Part shown: positions 16,478-25,889 of the stretch, piece by piece
How positions within the stretch are numbered: position 1 is the first letter of the stretch
Layout of the letters: each line of letters begins with the position of its first letter
Translations under genes and position numbers: made by a program
Assembly (NCBI GenBank): GCA_958296445.1
Contig: OY282565.1
Coordinates: 1,877,570-1,941,569 of the forward strand
DNA length: 64,000 nucleotides
Source: an uncultured Dehalococcoidia bacterium
GTDB lineage: Bacteria; Chloroflexota; Dehalococcoidia; Lucifugimonadales; UBA3495
Direction of reading: 5' to 3'
Notes under the pieces: model-generated
What the model saw: only the letters and a program-made list of their open reading frames with translations
What the model was told of the DNA's origin: nothing
Database searches by the model: none

Positions 16478-17724
16478 TGGCGCAAGAATCATTGGCCCGG
16501 AAACAACCGGTCCGGAAACCGCTGGATGGGGTGAATGTCCTTGATTTCTGCTGGGTTGCGGTGGGGCCGATGACTACCAAGTATTTGGGGGAGTACGGCG
16601 CGGCGGTGGTGCGGGTGGAGTCGGCCAAACGCCCCGGAACCCTGCGCTCGGCGGCGCCTTTCCGGGATGGGGTTTCGGGCATCAACCGTAGCACTTACTT
16701 CGCCAGCTACAACGCCAACAAGATGGGCATTACTGTGGATATGCGCCATTCCCGGGCCCGGGAGCTGATGCTGCGGCTGGCCGGATGGGCCCATATCGTT
16801 ACCGAGAACTTTACTCCCGGCACTATGGAGGGGTGGGGGCTGGGCTTTGAGGAGCTGCGGGCGGTCAACCCGGGGCTGGTGATGTTCAGCGCTTCGATGA
16901 TGGGGCGCGGCGGGCCGATGGAGCGGCAGCCCGGCTTCGGCCCGGTGCTGTCGTCGCTGGTGGGCTTGACCAACCTGACCGGCTGGCCTGACCGCACTCC
17001 GGTCAACCCCTACGGCGCATATACCGACTTTATCGTTCCCCGGTTCGCCGTGGCCGCGATACTGGCGGCGCTGGACTACAGCCGTCGCACCGGCGAGGGG
17101 CGGCATTTGGACTTGTCGCAACTGGAGGCGTCTATGCACTTTCTGGCGCCGCTGTTGCTGGACTATACCGCCAACGGGCGCGAGCAGGGGCGGCAGGGCA
17201 ACCGCGACGCGGGGGCCGCGCCTCACGGGGTTTATCCCTGTCTGGGGGAAGACCGCTGGCTGGCTCTGGCCTGCCGCACCGATGAGCAGTGGCAGGCCCT
17301 GCTTAACGCAGTTGAACCGGAGGGCGGCCCGCTCCACGGCGATAGCTTCGCTACCCTGCTGGGGCGAAAGGCCAACGAGGATGAGCTGGATGGTCTGGTT
17401 GCCCGGTGGACGGCGCGTCAGGGGCAGCGGGCATTGATGCGGCGGTTGCAGGAGGCGGGGGTTCCGGCGGGGATGGTCAACGACCCGCGAGATCTGTTTG
17501 ACGATCCGCAACTGCAACACCGGCAGCATTTCCGCTGGCTGGAACACCCGGAGATAGGCCCTTACGCCACCGACCGCAGCGAGTTTGAGCTGTCCCTTAC
17601 CCCCGGCAGCCTGGACACTCCCGCGCCGTTGTTGGGCCAGCACAACGCGCATTTCCTGCGGGAGGTCATTGGCCTCAGCGACGATGAGTACGGCTCGCTG
17701 GAAAGGGACGGGGTGCTGGAGTAA
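16477..17724 (+). CDS. class III CoA-transferase (CaiB/BaiF family)
   Basis: 415 residues, overlapping the previous gene by one base. It has GVNVLDFCWVAVGPMTTKYL, NKMGITVDMRH, the AHIVTENFTPGTMEGWGLGF block and a C-terminal LLGQHN, all family features. At the segment equal to D-(I/L)-xx-A-xx-G-xM in its neighbour it reads PVLSSLVGLTNLTG, without an aspartate at that position. This may make it a non-catalytic or differently acting partner. Cytoplasmic. Confidence 0.9.
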   Translation: MAQESLARKQPVRKPLDGVNVLDFCWVAVGPMTTKYLGEYGAAVVRVESAKRPGTLRSAAPFRDGVSGINRSTYFASYNANKMGITVDMRHSRARELMLRLAGWAHIVTENFTPGTMEGWGLGFEELRAVNPGLVMFSASMMGRGGPMERQPGFGPVLSSLVGLTNLTGWPDRTPVNPYGAYTDFIVPRFAVAAILAALDYSRRTGEGRHLDLSQLEASMHFLAPLLLDYTANGREQGRQGNRDAGAAPHGVYPCLGEDRWLALACRTDEQWQALLNAVEPEGGPLHGDSFATLLGRKANEDELDGLVARWTARQGQRALMRRLQEAGVPAGMVNDPRDLFDDPQLQHRQHFRWLEHPEIGPYATDRSEFELSLTPGSLDTPAPLLGQHNAHFLREVIGLSDDEYGSLERDGVLE

Positions 17725-17793
17725 GGCTTTTCGGGGGGGTGGGGCTATGGGGCATAGGGCTATGGCATCCCGGCAGTGGGGAAACGATAAACG

Positions 17794-19218
17794 ATGAACA
17801 TTGACCAGCTTATTGATGACGCTATGCGCCCGGCGGCCGATTTTCTGTACGCAATTATATTTTTTAAGGTGCCTATTCTGGGGGCGGATTTTCCGCCTAT
17901 TGTGGCTTGGCTGGTGGTGGGCGGGATATTTTTCACGCTCTACTTCCGATTTATCAACATCCGGGGGTTTCTGCACGCCATAGACATTGTGCGGGGCAAG
18001 TATGCCAGCCCGGGCGACCCGGGGGAGCTTACGCAGCTACGGGCCCTTACCACGGCGATTGCGGGAACCGTGGGCATCGGGAATATGGCCGGGGTGGCTA
18101 TCGCCATCTCCGTAGGCGGGCCGGGGGCGGCCTTCTGGATGGCCTTTGCCGGGCTGTTCGGAATGTCCACCAAGTTCGCCGAGTGCACTCTGGGGGTGAT
18201 GTTCCGCCGGGCCAACCGGGACGGGTCGGTTTCCGGCGGCCCTATGTACTATCTGGAGGTGGGCTTGCAGCGGCTGGGCTGGCCCGTAACCGGCAAGGGG
18301 CTGGGCGTCTTTTACGCCGCCGCTATGGTGATTGGCTGTCTGGGCATCGGCAATATGTTCCAGTCGAATCAGGCCGCCGAAATGTTTATTATCATCACCG
18401 GGCGGGAAGACAGCTTCTTTGAAGGCAAGTCTTGGCTGTTGGGTCTGGGGCTGGCCTTTATGGTGGCCTTGGTGATTGTGGGCGGCATCAAGGCCATCGG
18501 CAGCACTACGGTGCGGCTGGTGCCGTCTATGGCTATCTTGTACATCATTCTGGCGCTGGTATTTATGGCGATTAACATTGAGCGGGTGCCGGGCGCCATC
18601 GGCGCTATCATAAGCAACGCCTTTTCGCCGGAGGGGGTGGCCGGGGGCATACTGGGGGCCATAATCATCGGGTTCCAGCGGGCCACATTCTCCAACGAGG
18701 CGGGCTTGGGCAGCGCGTCCATCGCCCACGCCGCGGCCCGCACTCCGTTGCCGGCCAGCGAGGGCTATGTGGCGCTGCTCGGGCCGTTCATTGACACGCT
18801 GGTAATCAGTATGATGTCGGCGATGGTGATTGTCATTTACAACCCGGTGTTTTCCGGCGACATCAGCGGAATCGAGTTGACCATTAGGGCTTTTGAGTCC
18901 ACCCTGCCATCGTGGACTACGATTCTCATTGGCATCGCGGCGATACTGTTCGCCTTTTCTACTATGCTGGGCTGGGCTTACTACGGCCTTAAGGCGTTCA
19001 CCTATCTGGTTGGGGAGGGGATGATACGGAGCCAGGGGTTCAACCTGCTTTTCTGCGCCTTTGTAGTCATCGGGGCCAGCCTGGAGCTGGGTTCGCTGAT
19101 AGACTTGTCGGACGCGCTGGTGTTCATAGTAGCCATTCCCAACCTGATTGGGCTGTATGTGATGGCGCCGGTGGTCAAGGCGGAGATAGCCCGCTACCGG
19201 GCGGCGCGGCTGTCGTAG
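17794..19218 (+). CDS. alanine/glycine:cation symporter (AGCS family)
   Basis: 474 residues, with about ten hydrophobic segments. Family motifs are seen: GTVGIGNMAGVAIAISVGGP near residues 90-109, FWMAFAGLFGMSTKFAE near 112-128, GGPMYYLE near 149 and, in the middle, ATFSNEAGLGSASIAHA. It would import alanine, glycine or related small amino acids with sodium at the cytoplasmic membrane. It lies 69 bases after the CoA-transferase pair on the same strand and could be cotranscribed. Confidence 0.93.
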   Translation: MNIDQLIDDAMRPAADFLYAIIFFKVPILGADFPPIVAWLVVGGIFFTLYFRFINIRGFLHAIDIVRGKYASPGDPGELTQLRALTTAIAGTVGIGNMAGVAIAISVGGPGAAFWMAFAGLFGMSTKFAECTLGVMFRRANRDGSVSGGPMYYLEVGLQRLGWPVTGKGLGVFYAAAMVIGCLGIGNMFQSNQAAEMFIIITGREDSFFEGKSWLLGLGLAFMVALVIVGGIKAIGSTTVRLVPSMAILYIILALVFMAINIERVPGAIGAIISNAFSPEGVAGGILGAIIIGFQRATFSNEAGLGSASIAHAAARTPLPASEGYVALLGPFIDTLVISMMSAMVIVIYNPVFSGDISGIELTIRAFESTLPSWTTILIGIAAILFAFSTMLGWAYYGLKAFTYLVGEGMIRSQGFNLLFCAFVVIGASLELGSLIDLSDALVFIVAIPNLIGLYVMAPVVKAEIARYRAARLS

Positions 19219-19243
19219 GGTGCGCGGCCCGGCCCTGCTGGTG

Positions 19244-19249
19244 TATAAT
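19244..19249 (+). promoter_or_regulatory. possible -10 element before the type III mod gene
   Basis: A perfect TATAAT lies 34 bases before the mod start, preceded by TG but with no recognisable -35. AAGGAG then lies before the ATG. Confidence 0.4.
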
Positions 19250-19283
19250 GGCTGACGTTCAGTAGCTTTTAAGGAGCTTTTCG

Positions 19284-21185
19284 ATGGACATTTTGACTGC
19301 CAAAGACCCGGAAACCCGCTCGGCCGACTTGGTTGCCGGTAACATCGCCCAACTGAAAGCCTTGTTTCCCGACGCTTTCACCGAGGGAAAGATAGATTTC
19401 GATGTTCTGCGCCAGCTCTTGGGCGACGCCGTGGACGATGGCGAGGAAAAGTACGGGCTGAACTGGCATGGCAAGCGCCGGGCCCGGCGTTTGGCTTTAA
19501 GCGCCAGCGCGGGAACCCTGCGCCCTTGCCCTGAAGAGAGCGTTGATTGGGACGCCACGCAAAACCTGATGATTGAAGGCGACAATCTGGAGGCGCTGAA
19601 GCTGTTGCAAAAGAGCTACTCCGGCAAGGTGAAGCTGATTTACATTGACCCGCCTTATAACACGGGTCGAGATTTGATTTATAAAAACGACTTCCATGAA
19701 AATAAACAGGATTATCTAACATCAACAGGTCAAACGGACTATACGACAGGGCGTTTTATAAGCAATCCAATTGCTGGGGGACGCTATCATTCTAACTGGC
19801 TCAGCATGATGTACCCGCGCCTCAAGTTGGCTCGTAATTTGCTTCGCAAAGATGGCGTCTTAATTTGCACAATTGACGAAAACGAACATACTACACTAGG
19901 GGAGATTCTCAAGGAAATTTTTGAGGAAGGATCCTATGACCACGTGTGCATCACGATTGTCCACAATCCTCGCGGTATCCAAGGAACCAATTTTTCATAT
20001 ACGCACGAATATGCGTATTTCGTCTTTCCCAAGGACATCAAAGCAATTGCAGATAGGAAAATTGGCGCCTCTGATATAACGTGGTCACAGTTCCGCAACT
20101 GGGGTTCTGAATCTGCAAGGTATGACGCAAAAAACTGCTTTTATCCAGTAATCGTGCAAAATGAAGTTGTCGTTGGATTTGGTGACATCTGCGATGAAGA
20201 TCACCACCCCAAACAAACTGAAATACAGGGTGATATTGCGTATGTTTACCCTATTGACACGGCTGGGGTGGAACGGAAATGGCGGTACGCAAGGCAAACC
20301 GCAGAGTCGGTTTTTCACCTACTCCGGGCGAAAAAACGAGACGACAGGTACGAAATAGAGATAGGAAAAGACTCAGGACTCTATCGTACTGTTTGGACAG
20401 ACAAAAAATACGACGCCAACGAACACGGCTCGCGATTGCTTCAATCGCTTGTCCCCAATTCCCCTTTCTCTTTTCCCAAGAGTTTATGGGCAGTTTATGA
20501 TTGCCTATTCTCTGGGGTAAAAGACGACCCGAATGCTATCGTTATGGATTTTTTTGCTGGCAGTGGCACAACGGGCCACGCATTATTGGAAATAAACAAA
20601 ACCGATGGAGGAAAGCGTCGGTATATTTTAGTCCAAATTCCAGAGGAAACGAAAAATTCCCTCGAGTATAAAACGATTGCGGATGTTACAAAAACCCGAT
20701 TGCGGAATGTAGGGGATGCGATCAAATCATCCGCCCCCGATTTTACCGGCGATCTCGGCTTTCGGGTGTTCAAGCTGGACAGCTCCAACATCCGGGCGTG
20801 GGATCCGGACCCTGATGATCTGGAGCGGTCGCTGCTGGAGCACGTTGAGCATATCAAGGCGGGGCGGAGCGAGCTGGATATTCTCTACGAACTGTTGCTG
20901 AAGCTGGGGCTTGATTTGTGCGCTCCGGTGGAGCGGCGGGAAATGGCGGGCAAGCAGGTTTATTCGGTGGACGGCGGGGCGCTGATGGCCTGCCTGGACG
21001 AAAGCATCAGCCGGGATGAGGGCGAAGGGCTGGCCTTGGGGATGGCCGGGTGGCGCGGGGAACTGGAAAACGCGGCCGACGGGATGGCGGTTTTCCGCGA
21101 CAGCGCTTTTGCCGATGACGTAGCCAAGACCAACACTGCCGAAATCCTGCGGCAACAGGGTTTCAAGAACATACGCAGCATATAG
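19284..21185 (+). CDS. type III restriction-modification DNA adenine methyltransferase (Mod)
   Basis: 633 residues. Beta-class N6-adenine methyltransferase layout: catalytic DPPYNTG (122-128) first, then a long recognition region, then the AdoMet-binding FFAGSGTTG near 424. NLMIEGDNLEALKLL precedes the catalytic motif, as in type III Mod proteins. It would methylate one strand of a short asymmetric site and supply recognition for Res. AAGGAG precedes the ATG. Bases from about 19,660 to 20,740, covering the recognition domain, are visibly AT-richer than both ends of the gene, suggesting domain exchange. Res starts 10 bases downstream. Confidence 0.94.
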   Translation: MDILTAKDPETRSADLVAGNIAQLKALFPDAFTEGKIDFDVLRQLLGDAVDDGEEKYGLNWHGKRRARRLALSASAGTLRPCPEESVDWDATQNLMIEGDNLEALKLLQKSYSGKVKLIYIDPPYNTGRDLIYKNDFHENKQDYLTSTGQTDYTTGRFISNPIAGGRYHSNWLSMMYPRLKLARNLLRKDGVLICTIDENEHTTLGEILKEIFEEGSYDHVCITIVHNPRGIQGTNFSYTHEYAYFVFPKDIKAIADRKIGASDITWSQFRNWGSESARYDAKNCFYPVIVQNEVVVGFGDICDEDHHPKQTEIQGDIAYVYPIDTAGVERKWRYARQTAESVFHLLRAKKRDDRYEIEIGKDSGLYRTVWTDKKYDANEHGSRLLQSLVPNSPFSFPKSLWAVYDCLFSGVKDDPNAIVMDFFAGSGTTGHALLEINKTDGGKRRYILVQIPEETKNSLEYKTIADVTKTRLRNVGDAIKSSAPDFTGDLGFRVFKLDSSNIRAWDPDPDDLERSLLEHVEHIKAGRSELDILYELLLKLGLDLCAPVERREMAGKQVYSVDGGALMACLDESISRDEGEGLALGMAGWRGELENAADGMAVFRDSAFADDVAKTNTAEILRQQGFKNIRSI

Positions 21186-21195
21186 GGAATTAGCG

Positions 21196-24171
21196 ATGAA
21201 ATTCCAGTTTGAGCCGGACTTGGATTTTCAATTGGCAGCGATTGAGTCGGTCTGCGACTTGTTCCGGGGGCAGGAAGTCTGCCGGAATGAGTTTTCGATA
21301 ACCGCCGTCGCTAATGAGCAGGGGCGTCTGGGACAGGAAGAAAACTATTTGGGCGTCGGCAATCTGCTGAATCTGCCGGACGACGTTCTGCTGGCGAATC
21401 TGAAAGACGTTCAAGTCCGCAACGGCTTGCCCTTTTCATCGTGGCTGGATTCCCGGGATTTCACTGTGGAAATGGAAACCGGCACAGGCAAAACGTATGT
21501 CTATCTGAGGACGATATTTGAGCTTAACCGGCGCTATGGTTTCACCAAATTCGCCATTGTGGTGCCGTCGGTCGCCATCAAAGAAGGCGTCAACAAATCC
21601 ATAGATATGATGGCCGGTCACTTTCGGGCGCTGTATTCGGGCGTGCCTTTCGAGCATTTCATTTACGATTCGGCCAAGCTGGGGCGAGTACGCAATTTCG
21701 CGGCCAGCGCACAGATTCAGATTATGGTCGTAACCGTGGGGGCCATCAACAAGCAGGATGTCAACAGCATATACCAAGAAAACGAGAAAACGGGCGGCGA
21801 AAAACCCATTGACTTGGTGAAAGCAACGCGGCCCATTTTGATTGTGGACGAGCCGCAAAGCGTGGACGGCGGGTTGCGGGGGCGAGGGAAAGCGGCTCTG
21901 GACGCTATGAGTCCGCTCTGCACACTGCGCTATTCGGCGACCCACGTTGACCGTCATAATATGGTCTACCGGCTCAACGCGGTGGACGCCTACCAGCAAA
22001 AGCTGGTCAAGCAGATTGAGGTGGCGGCAGGCACGGTTATGGACGATTACAACAGTCCATACGTCCGGCTGCTGGAAACTAAAAACTTGCGGGGCGATAT
22101 CAGTGCCCGGATTGAGGCGGATGTAGAAAGCCCCGGCGGCGTGGTGAGGCGCCGGGAAATAACGGTGCAGGACGGCGATGACTTGGAGGCCAGAACTCGC
22201 CGCGCCATTTACGCGGGCCACCGCATCGGGGAAATCAAGGCCGGGAGAAACAACGAATACATTGAACTTCGCGCCCCCGGCGAAGAGCGGTGGCTGGGCA
22301 AGGGAGAGTCTCACGGCGGGACGGACAATCTGGCGGTGCAGCGGGGTATGATTCGCAAGGCCATACAGGAACACTTGGAGAAAGAAAAACGTCTGCATCC
22401 TCACGGCATTAAAACGCTGACTCTCTTTTTCATTGACCAAGTAAGCCGTTACCGGGCTTATGATGCTGCGGGCAATCCGGTCAAGGGCGAGTACGCCAAG
22501 ATTTTCGAGGAGGAATACCGCCGCGCCGCCAACCGCCCGGAATATAGGTCACTTTTCGAGGGAATAGACTTGGACGCTGCGGTTGAGCAGGTTCACAACG
22601 GCTATTTTTCCGCCGACCGCAGGAACCGCTGGACTGATACGGCGGAGAACAATCAAGTAAACCGGGAGAATGCCGAGCGGGCCTACAGTCTGATTATGCG
22701 GGACAAGGAAAAGCTGTTGAGTCTGGAGGAGCCGCTGAAGTTTATCTTTTCCCATTCGGCTCTGCGCGAGGGGTGGGACAACCCTAATGTGTTCCAGATA
22801 TGCACTCTCCGGGACATCCAAAGCGAGCAGGAGCGTCGGCAAACCATCGGGCGGGGGCTGCGTCTGTGCGTCAACCAGGATGGCGAGCGTCAGCGCGGTT
22901 TCGAGGTCAATACGCTAACCGTCATCGCCAGAGAAGGCTACCAAGAATTTGCCGACAACCTCCAGCGGGAGATTGAAGAGGAAACCGGCATTCGCTTCGG
23001 CATTGTAACGGTCGAGCAATTGGCGTCAATTCGAGATCAGGGAGTGGAGGGGCAGACTGCGCCTTTAGGCTGGGAAAGGGCGCGGATATTATTGAATCAT
23101 CTCGCCGTTCACGGATACATCAACCAGCAGGGAAAGATTGATGATTCATTGCGGAAAGCATTGGCCGACAGCTCTCTCACCTTGGCAAAGGAATTTGAGC
23201 CGCTGCGCGAGGCGATAACCGAAGTATTGCGCAAGGCGGCCGGGCGCATCGAAATCAAAAACGCCGACGAGCGCCGCCGCCTGCAACCGCGTGAGGCGGC
23301 GTTGAATGGCGAGGAATTCAAGGCCCTGTGGGATAACATCAAGCACAAAACTACCTACCGAGTCCGGTTCGATAATGAAACGCTAATCAGGGATTGCGCC
23401 GACGCCCTGCGTGACGCCCCCATAGTCCCGCGTACAAGATTGCAGTGGCAGACTGCCGGTGTTGAAATCGGGGAAGGGGGCGTAGAAACAATGTTGAGGG
23501 AAGAAACGCATCAAATGTCATTGGAAAATGGCGCGGTTGAACTTCCCGACCTGCTCACCGAACTTCAGAACCGGACGCAACTGACCCGGCGGAGCATTCA
23601 GCGTATCTTGGCAGACAGCGAAAAGCTGGACAATTTCCTAAACAACCCGCAGAAATTCATCGAAACGGCGTCGGAAGCCATCAATCGCCGCAAGCGACTG
23701 GCACTGGTGAAGGGGATTAAATACCAACGGCTGGGCGACGATTACTATTACGCTCAAGAACTTTTTGAGGAAGTGGAACTCACCGGCTACCTGAAGAATA
23801 TGATGGCCGCGAAAAAATCAATATACGACCATGTCATTTATGACGCGGCTAACGAAGCCAACTTCGCCAAGCAGTTGGAAGAAAACACGGCGGTCAAGGT
23901 ATACGCCAAACTCCCCGGATGGTTCCGGGTGCCGACTCCGTTGGGGACTTATAATCCCGATTGGGCCGTGCTGGTAGAGGATAGCAACGGCGAGCGTCTC
24001 TATTTCGTTGCGGAAACGAAAGGGACGGCATTTCTTGATGACCTCCGTAATATCGAGAGGGCCAAAGTCGAATGCGGAAAGGCGCACTTTGGGGCGTTGC
24101 AAGCTGGCGAATCCCCGGTGAAGTACCGAGTTGCGCATACTTTGGACGATATATTAGCAGAAGTCCAGTAG
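21196..24171 (+). CDS. type III restriction endonuclease helicase subunit (Res)
   Basis: 991 residues, full length. SF2 helicase motifs: Walker A METGTGKTY (93-101), IVDEPQ near 216 in place of DEAD, SHSALREGWDNPNVF and QTIGRGLRLCVN near 550. A C-terminal PD-(D/E)xK nuclease is seen as NPDWAVL ... FVAETKG near 918-940. The ATP-dependent translocase cuts DNA beside two inversely oriented unmethylated sites when complexed with Mod. All motifs are intact, so the system looks functional. It ends before a hairpin shared with the convergent amidase gene. Confidence 0.95.
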   Translation: MKFQFEPDLDFQLAAIESVCDLFRGQEVCRNEFSITAVANEQGRLGQEENYLGVGNLLNLPDDVLLANLKDVQVRNGLPFSSWLDSRDFTVEMETGTGKTYVYLRTIFELNRRYGFTKFAIVVPSVAIKEGVNKSIDMMAGHFRALYSGVPFEHFIYDSAKLGRVRNFAASAQIQIMVVTVGAINKQDVNSIYQENEKTGGEKPIDLVKATRPILIVDEPQSVDGGLRGRGKAALDAMSPLCTLRYSATHVDRHNMVYRLNAVDAYQQKLVKQIEVAAGTVMDDYNSPYVRLLETKNLRGDISARIEADVESPGGVVRRREITVQDGDDLEARTRRAIYAGHRIGEIKAGRNNEYIELRAPGEERWLGKGESHGGTDNLAVQRGMIRKAIQEHLEKEKRLHPHGIKTLTLFFIDQVSRYRAYDAAGNPVKGEYAKIFEEEYRRAANRPEYRSLFEGIDLDAAVEQVHNGYFSADRRNRWTDTAENNQVNRENAERAYSLIMRDKEKLLSLEEPLKFIFSHSALREGWDNPNVFQICTLRDIQSEQERRQTIGRGLRLCVNQDGERQRGFEVNTLTVIAREGYQEFADNLQREIEEETGIRFGIVTVEQLASIRDQGVEGQTAPLGWERARILLNHLAVHGYINQQGKIDDSLRKALADSSLTLAKEFEPLREAITEVLRKAAGRIEIKNADERRRLQPREAALNGEEFKALWDNIKHKTTYRVRFDNETLIRDCADALRDAPIVPRTRLQWQTAGVEIGEGGVETMLREETHQMSLENGAVELPDLLTELQNRTQLTRRSIQRILADSEKLDNFLNNPQKFIETASEAINRRKRLALVKGIKYQRLGDDYYYAQELFEEVELTGYLKNMMAAKKSIYDHVIYDAANEANFAKQLEENTAVKVYAKLPGWFRVPTPLGTYNPDWAVLVEDSNGERLYFVAETKGTAFLDDLRNIERAKVECGKAHFGALQAGESPVKYRVAHTLDDILAEVQ

Positions 24172-24176
24172 CGTTG

Positions 24177-24205
24177 GCGGGGCGCGAAATAAGGCCGCGC
24201 CCCGC
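24177..24205. terminator. hairpin between convergent res and amidase genes
   Basis: GCGGGGCGCG (24177-24186) pairs perfectly with CGCGCCCCGC (24196-24205) around a 9-base AT-rich loop. There is no strong T tract, so termination is inferred from position. Confidence 0.55.
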
Positions 24206-24235
24206 TGGTCAAGAACGCCTGCCGGGGCGGCCCGG

Positions 24236-25753
24236 CTAGATGGTTTGCCAGTCGGCGGATTGCTCGAAGGCGTGGGCGGCGCGTAGGACGGTGGCGTCGT
24301 CGAAGGGGCGGCCTACGAGCATTAGGCCGACGGGTAGGCCCTCGGCGGTTTTGCCGCAGGGGATGCTGATGGCGGGGTGGCCGGTCATATCGAAGGGGGC
24401 GGTGTTGGCGAGCATATCCCAGCCGTGGGACAGGACGGCGTGGGGGTTTCCGTTGGCGTCGTTGCGGTGGGCGGTCATTGGCGTGGTGGGCATTGCCAGG
24501 ACGTCGAATTGGGTCAGGGCTTCGTCATAGGCCGCCCGGAGTTGACGGCGCATATTCTGGGCTTTGGCGTACATCCGGCTGTTGTACCGCTCGGTCATAT
24601 AGGAGCCGATGAGCAGCACCAGCTTGACGGTGGGGGGGAAGTCGTTGGCCTGGGCGCGGCGTCCCTGGCCTAGGGCGTGGGCTAGGCCGGGGTTGTACAG
24701 GCCCTCGAAGTGGCGGCCGGTGCCGCTGGACTGAAGCAGCGCGGTGGCGCCTTCGGCCATCAGGCCCCAGACTATGCCGGTGGCCCGGGCGTGCCAGGGG
24801 ATGGAGACGTCGGTGACCGTGGCGCCCAGCTCGGCGAGCAGGGGCAGGGCGCGGCGCACCCGGTAGTCTACGGCCAAGTCGGATTCGGGGAGTCCGAACC
24901 CTTGGGTCAATACGCCAACCCGCAGCCCGGAGGCGTCGCCGTTGAGGGCGGCGGTGTAGGGCTGGACGGGCGCGTCGCTCTGGCGCGGGTCCAGCGGGTC
25001 TTTCCCGGCGATGACTTCGAGCAGCAGGGCGGCGTCGTAGACGGTTCGGGCCATAGGGCCGGCGTGGTCAAAGGTGTTGTCTATGCCGACGATGCCGGTG
25101 TACGGCACCAATCCGTGGGTCGGTTTGTGGCCTACTACGCCGCAGAAGGAGGCCGGGATGCGGATGGAGCCGCCCTGGTCGCCGCCGATGGTTATGTCTA
25201 TGTCGTCGTAGAACAGGGCGGCGGCGGAACCGCCGGAGGAGCCGCCGGCGAGGTGGGCGGTGTTGTGGGGGTTGAGGGTGGGGCCGAAGGCGCTGGTGTC
25301 GCCCGCGCCGGAGAAGGCGAAGTTGTCTAGGTTGAGAATGGCGTTGATTTCGGCCCCTTCGTCCAGCATCCGGGTGACGATGGTGGCGTCGCTGTCGGGG
25401 ATGTAGTCCTCAAGCACTTTTGAGGCGCAGGTCATAGGGAAGCCGGCGACGCAGATGTTGTTTTTCAGGCCGATGCGCTTGCCGGCCAGCTTGCCGCCGG
25501 TGGCGCCTTGCAAGAGGCAGCGGCGCAGGATGGCGTTGTAGGGGTCTTGCGCGGGGGTGGGCCGCGTTCCGGCGTCGCGGCTGGGGTAGCGCAGGGGCGC
25601 CCGCTCCTCGGGCATCTGGGCCAGGGCGTCGTAGGACTGGAACAGCCCCGGAATCATTGCCTCGAAAGCCTGCATTTCCGCGTCGGTGATGTCGAAGTTG
25701 TTGGCCTCGGCCAAGCGTTGCAAGTCTTGGGATGTTGGCCTGCGTATGGTCAT
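24236..25753 (-). CDS. amidase signature family hydrolase
   Basis: 505 residues. The Ser-cisSer-Lys triad is visible: Lys97 in GLKNNICVAG, Ser173 in GGSSGGSAAAL and nucleophile Ser196 in GDQGGSIRIPAS. The glycine-rich signature follows the usual amidase order. GGAGG precedes the ATG. It hydrolyses an amide, but the family spans acetamidase, aryl amidases and GatA-like proteins. No gatB/gatC neighbours are present, so a catabolic amidase is more likely. No signal peptide. It is convergent with res and co-directional with the MFS gene upstream. Confidence 0.92.
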   Translation of the reverse strand: MTIRRPTSQDLQRLAEANNFDITDAEMQAFEAMIPGLFQSYDALAQMPEERAPLRYPSRDAGTRPTPAQDPYNAILRRCLLQGATGGKLAGKRIGLKNNICVAGFPMTCASKVLEDYIPDSDATIVTRMLDEGAEINAILNLDNFAFSGAGDTSAFGPTLNPHNTAHLAGGSSGGSAAALFYDDIDITIGGDQGGSIRIPASFCGVVGHKPTHGLVPYTGIVGIDNTFDHAGPMARTVYDAALLLEVIAGKDPLDPRQSDAPVQPYTAALNGDASGLRVGVLTQGFGLPESDLAVDYRVRRALPLLAELGATVTDVSIPWHARATGIVWGLMAEGATALLQSSGTGRHFEGLYNPGLAHALGQGRRAQANDFPPTVKLVLLIGSYMTERYNSRMYAKAQNMRRQLRAAYDEALTQFDVLAMPTTPMTAHRNDANGNPHAVLSHGWDMLANTAPFDMTGHPAISIPCGKTAEGLPVGLMLVGRPFDDATVLRAAHAFEQSADWQTI

Positions 25754-25889
25754 ATCGCGCCTCCGCCTTTTCGGTTTCGCTCTTTTCAGGTTCGCTCAGA
25801 ATAGCAGAACGCCGTTTATTCCCTGCCTATTGGCGTTTATTCCCTGGCAGGGAGAGGGTTAGGGTGGGGGTGAATCCCGGAGCGTGGTT

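Noticed and set aside
16489..17976. 495-residue open frame on the minus strand
   Set aside because: It lies opposite a clear CoA-transferase gene and has no family motif; high GC third positions keep antisense frames open.
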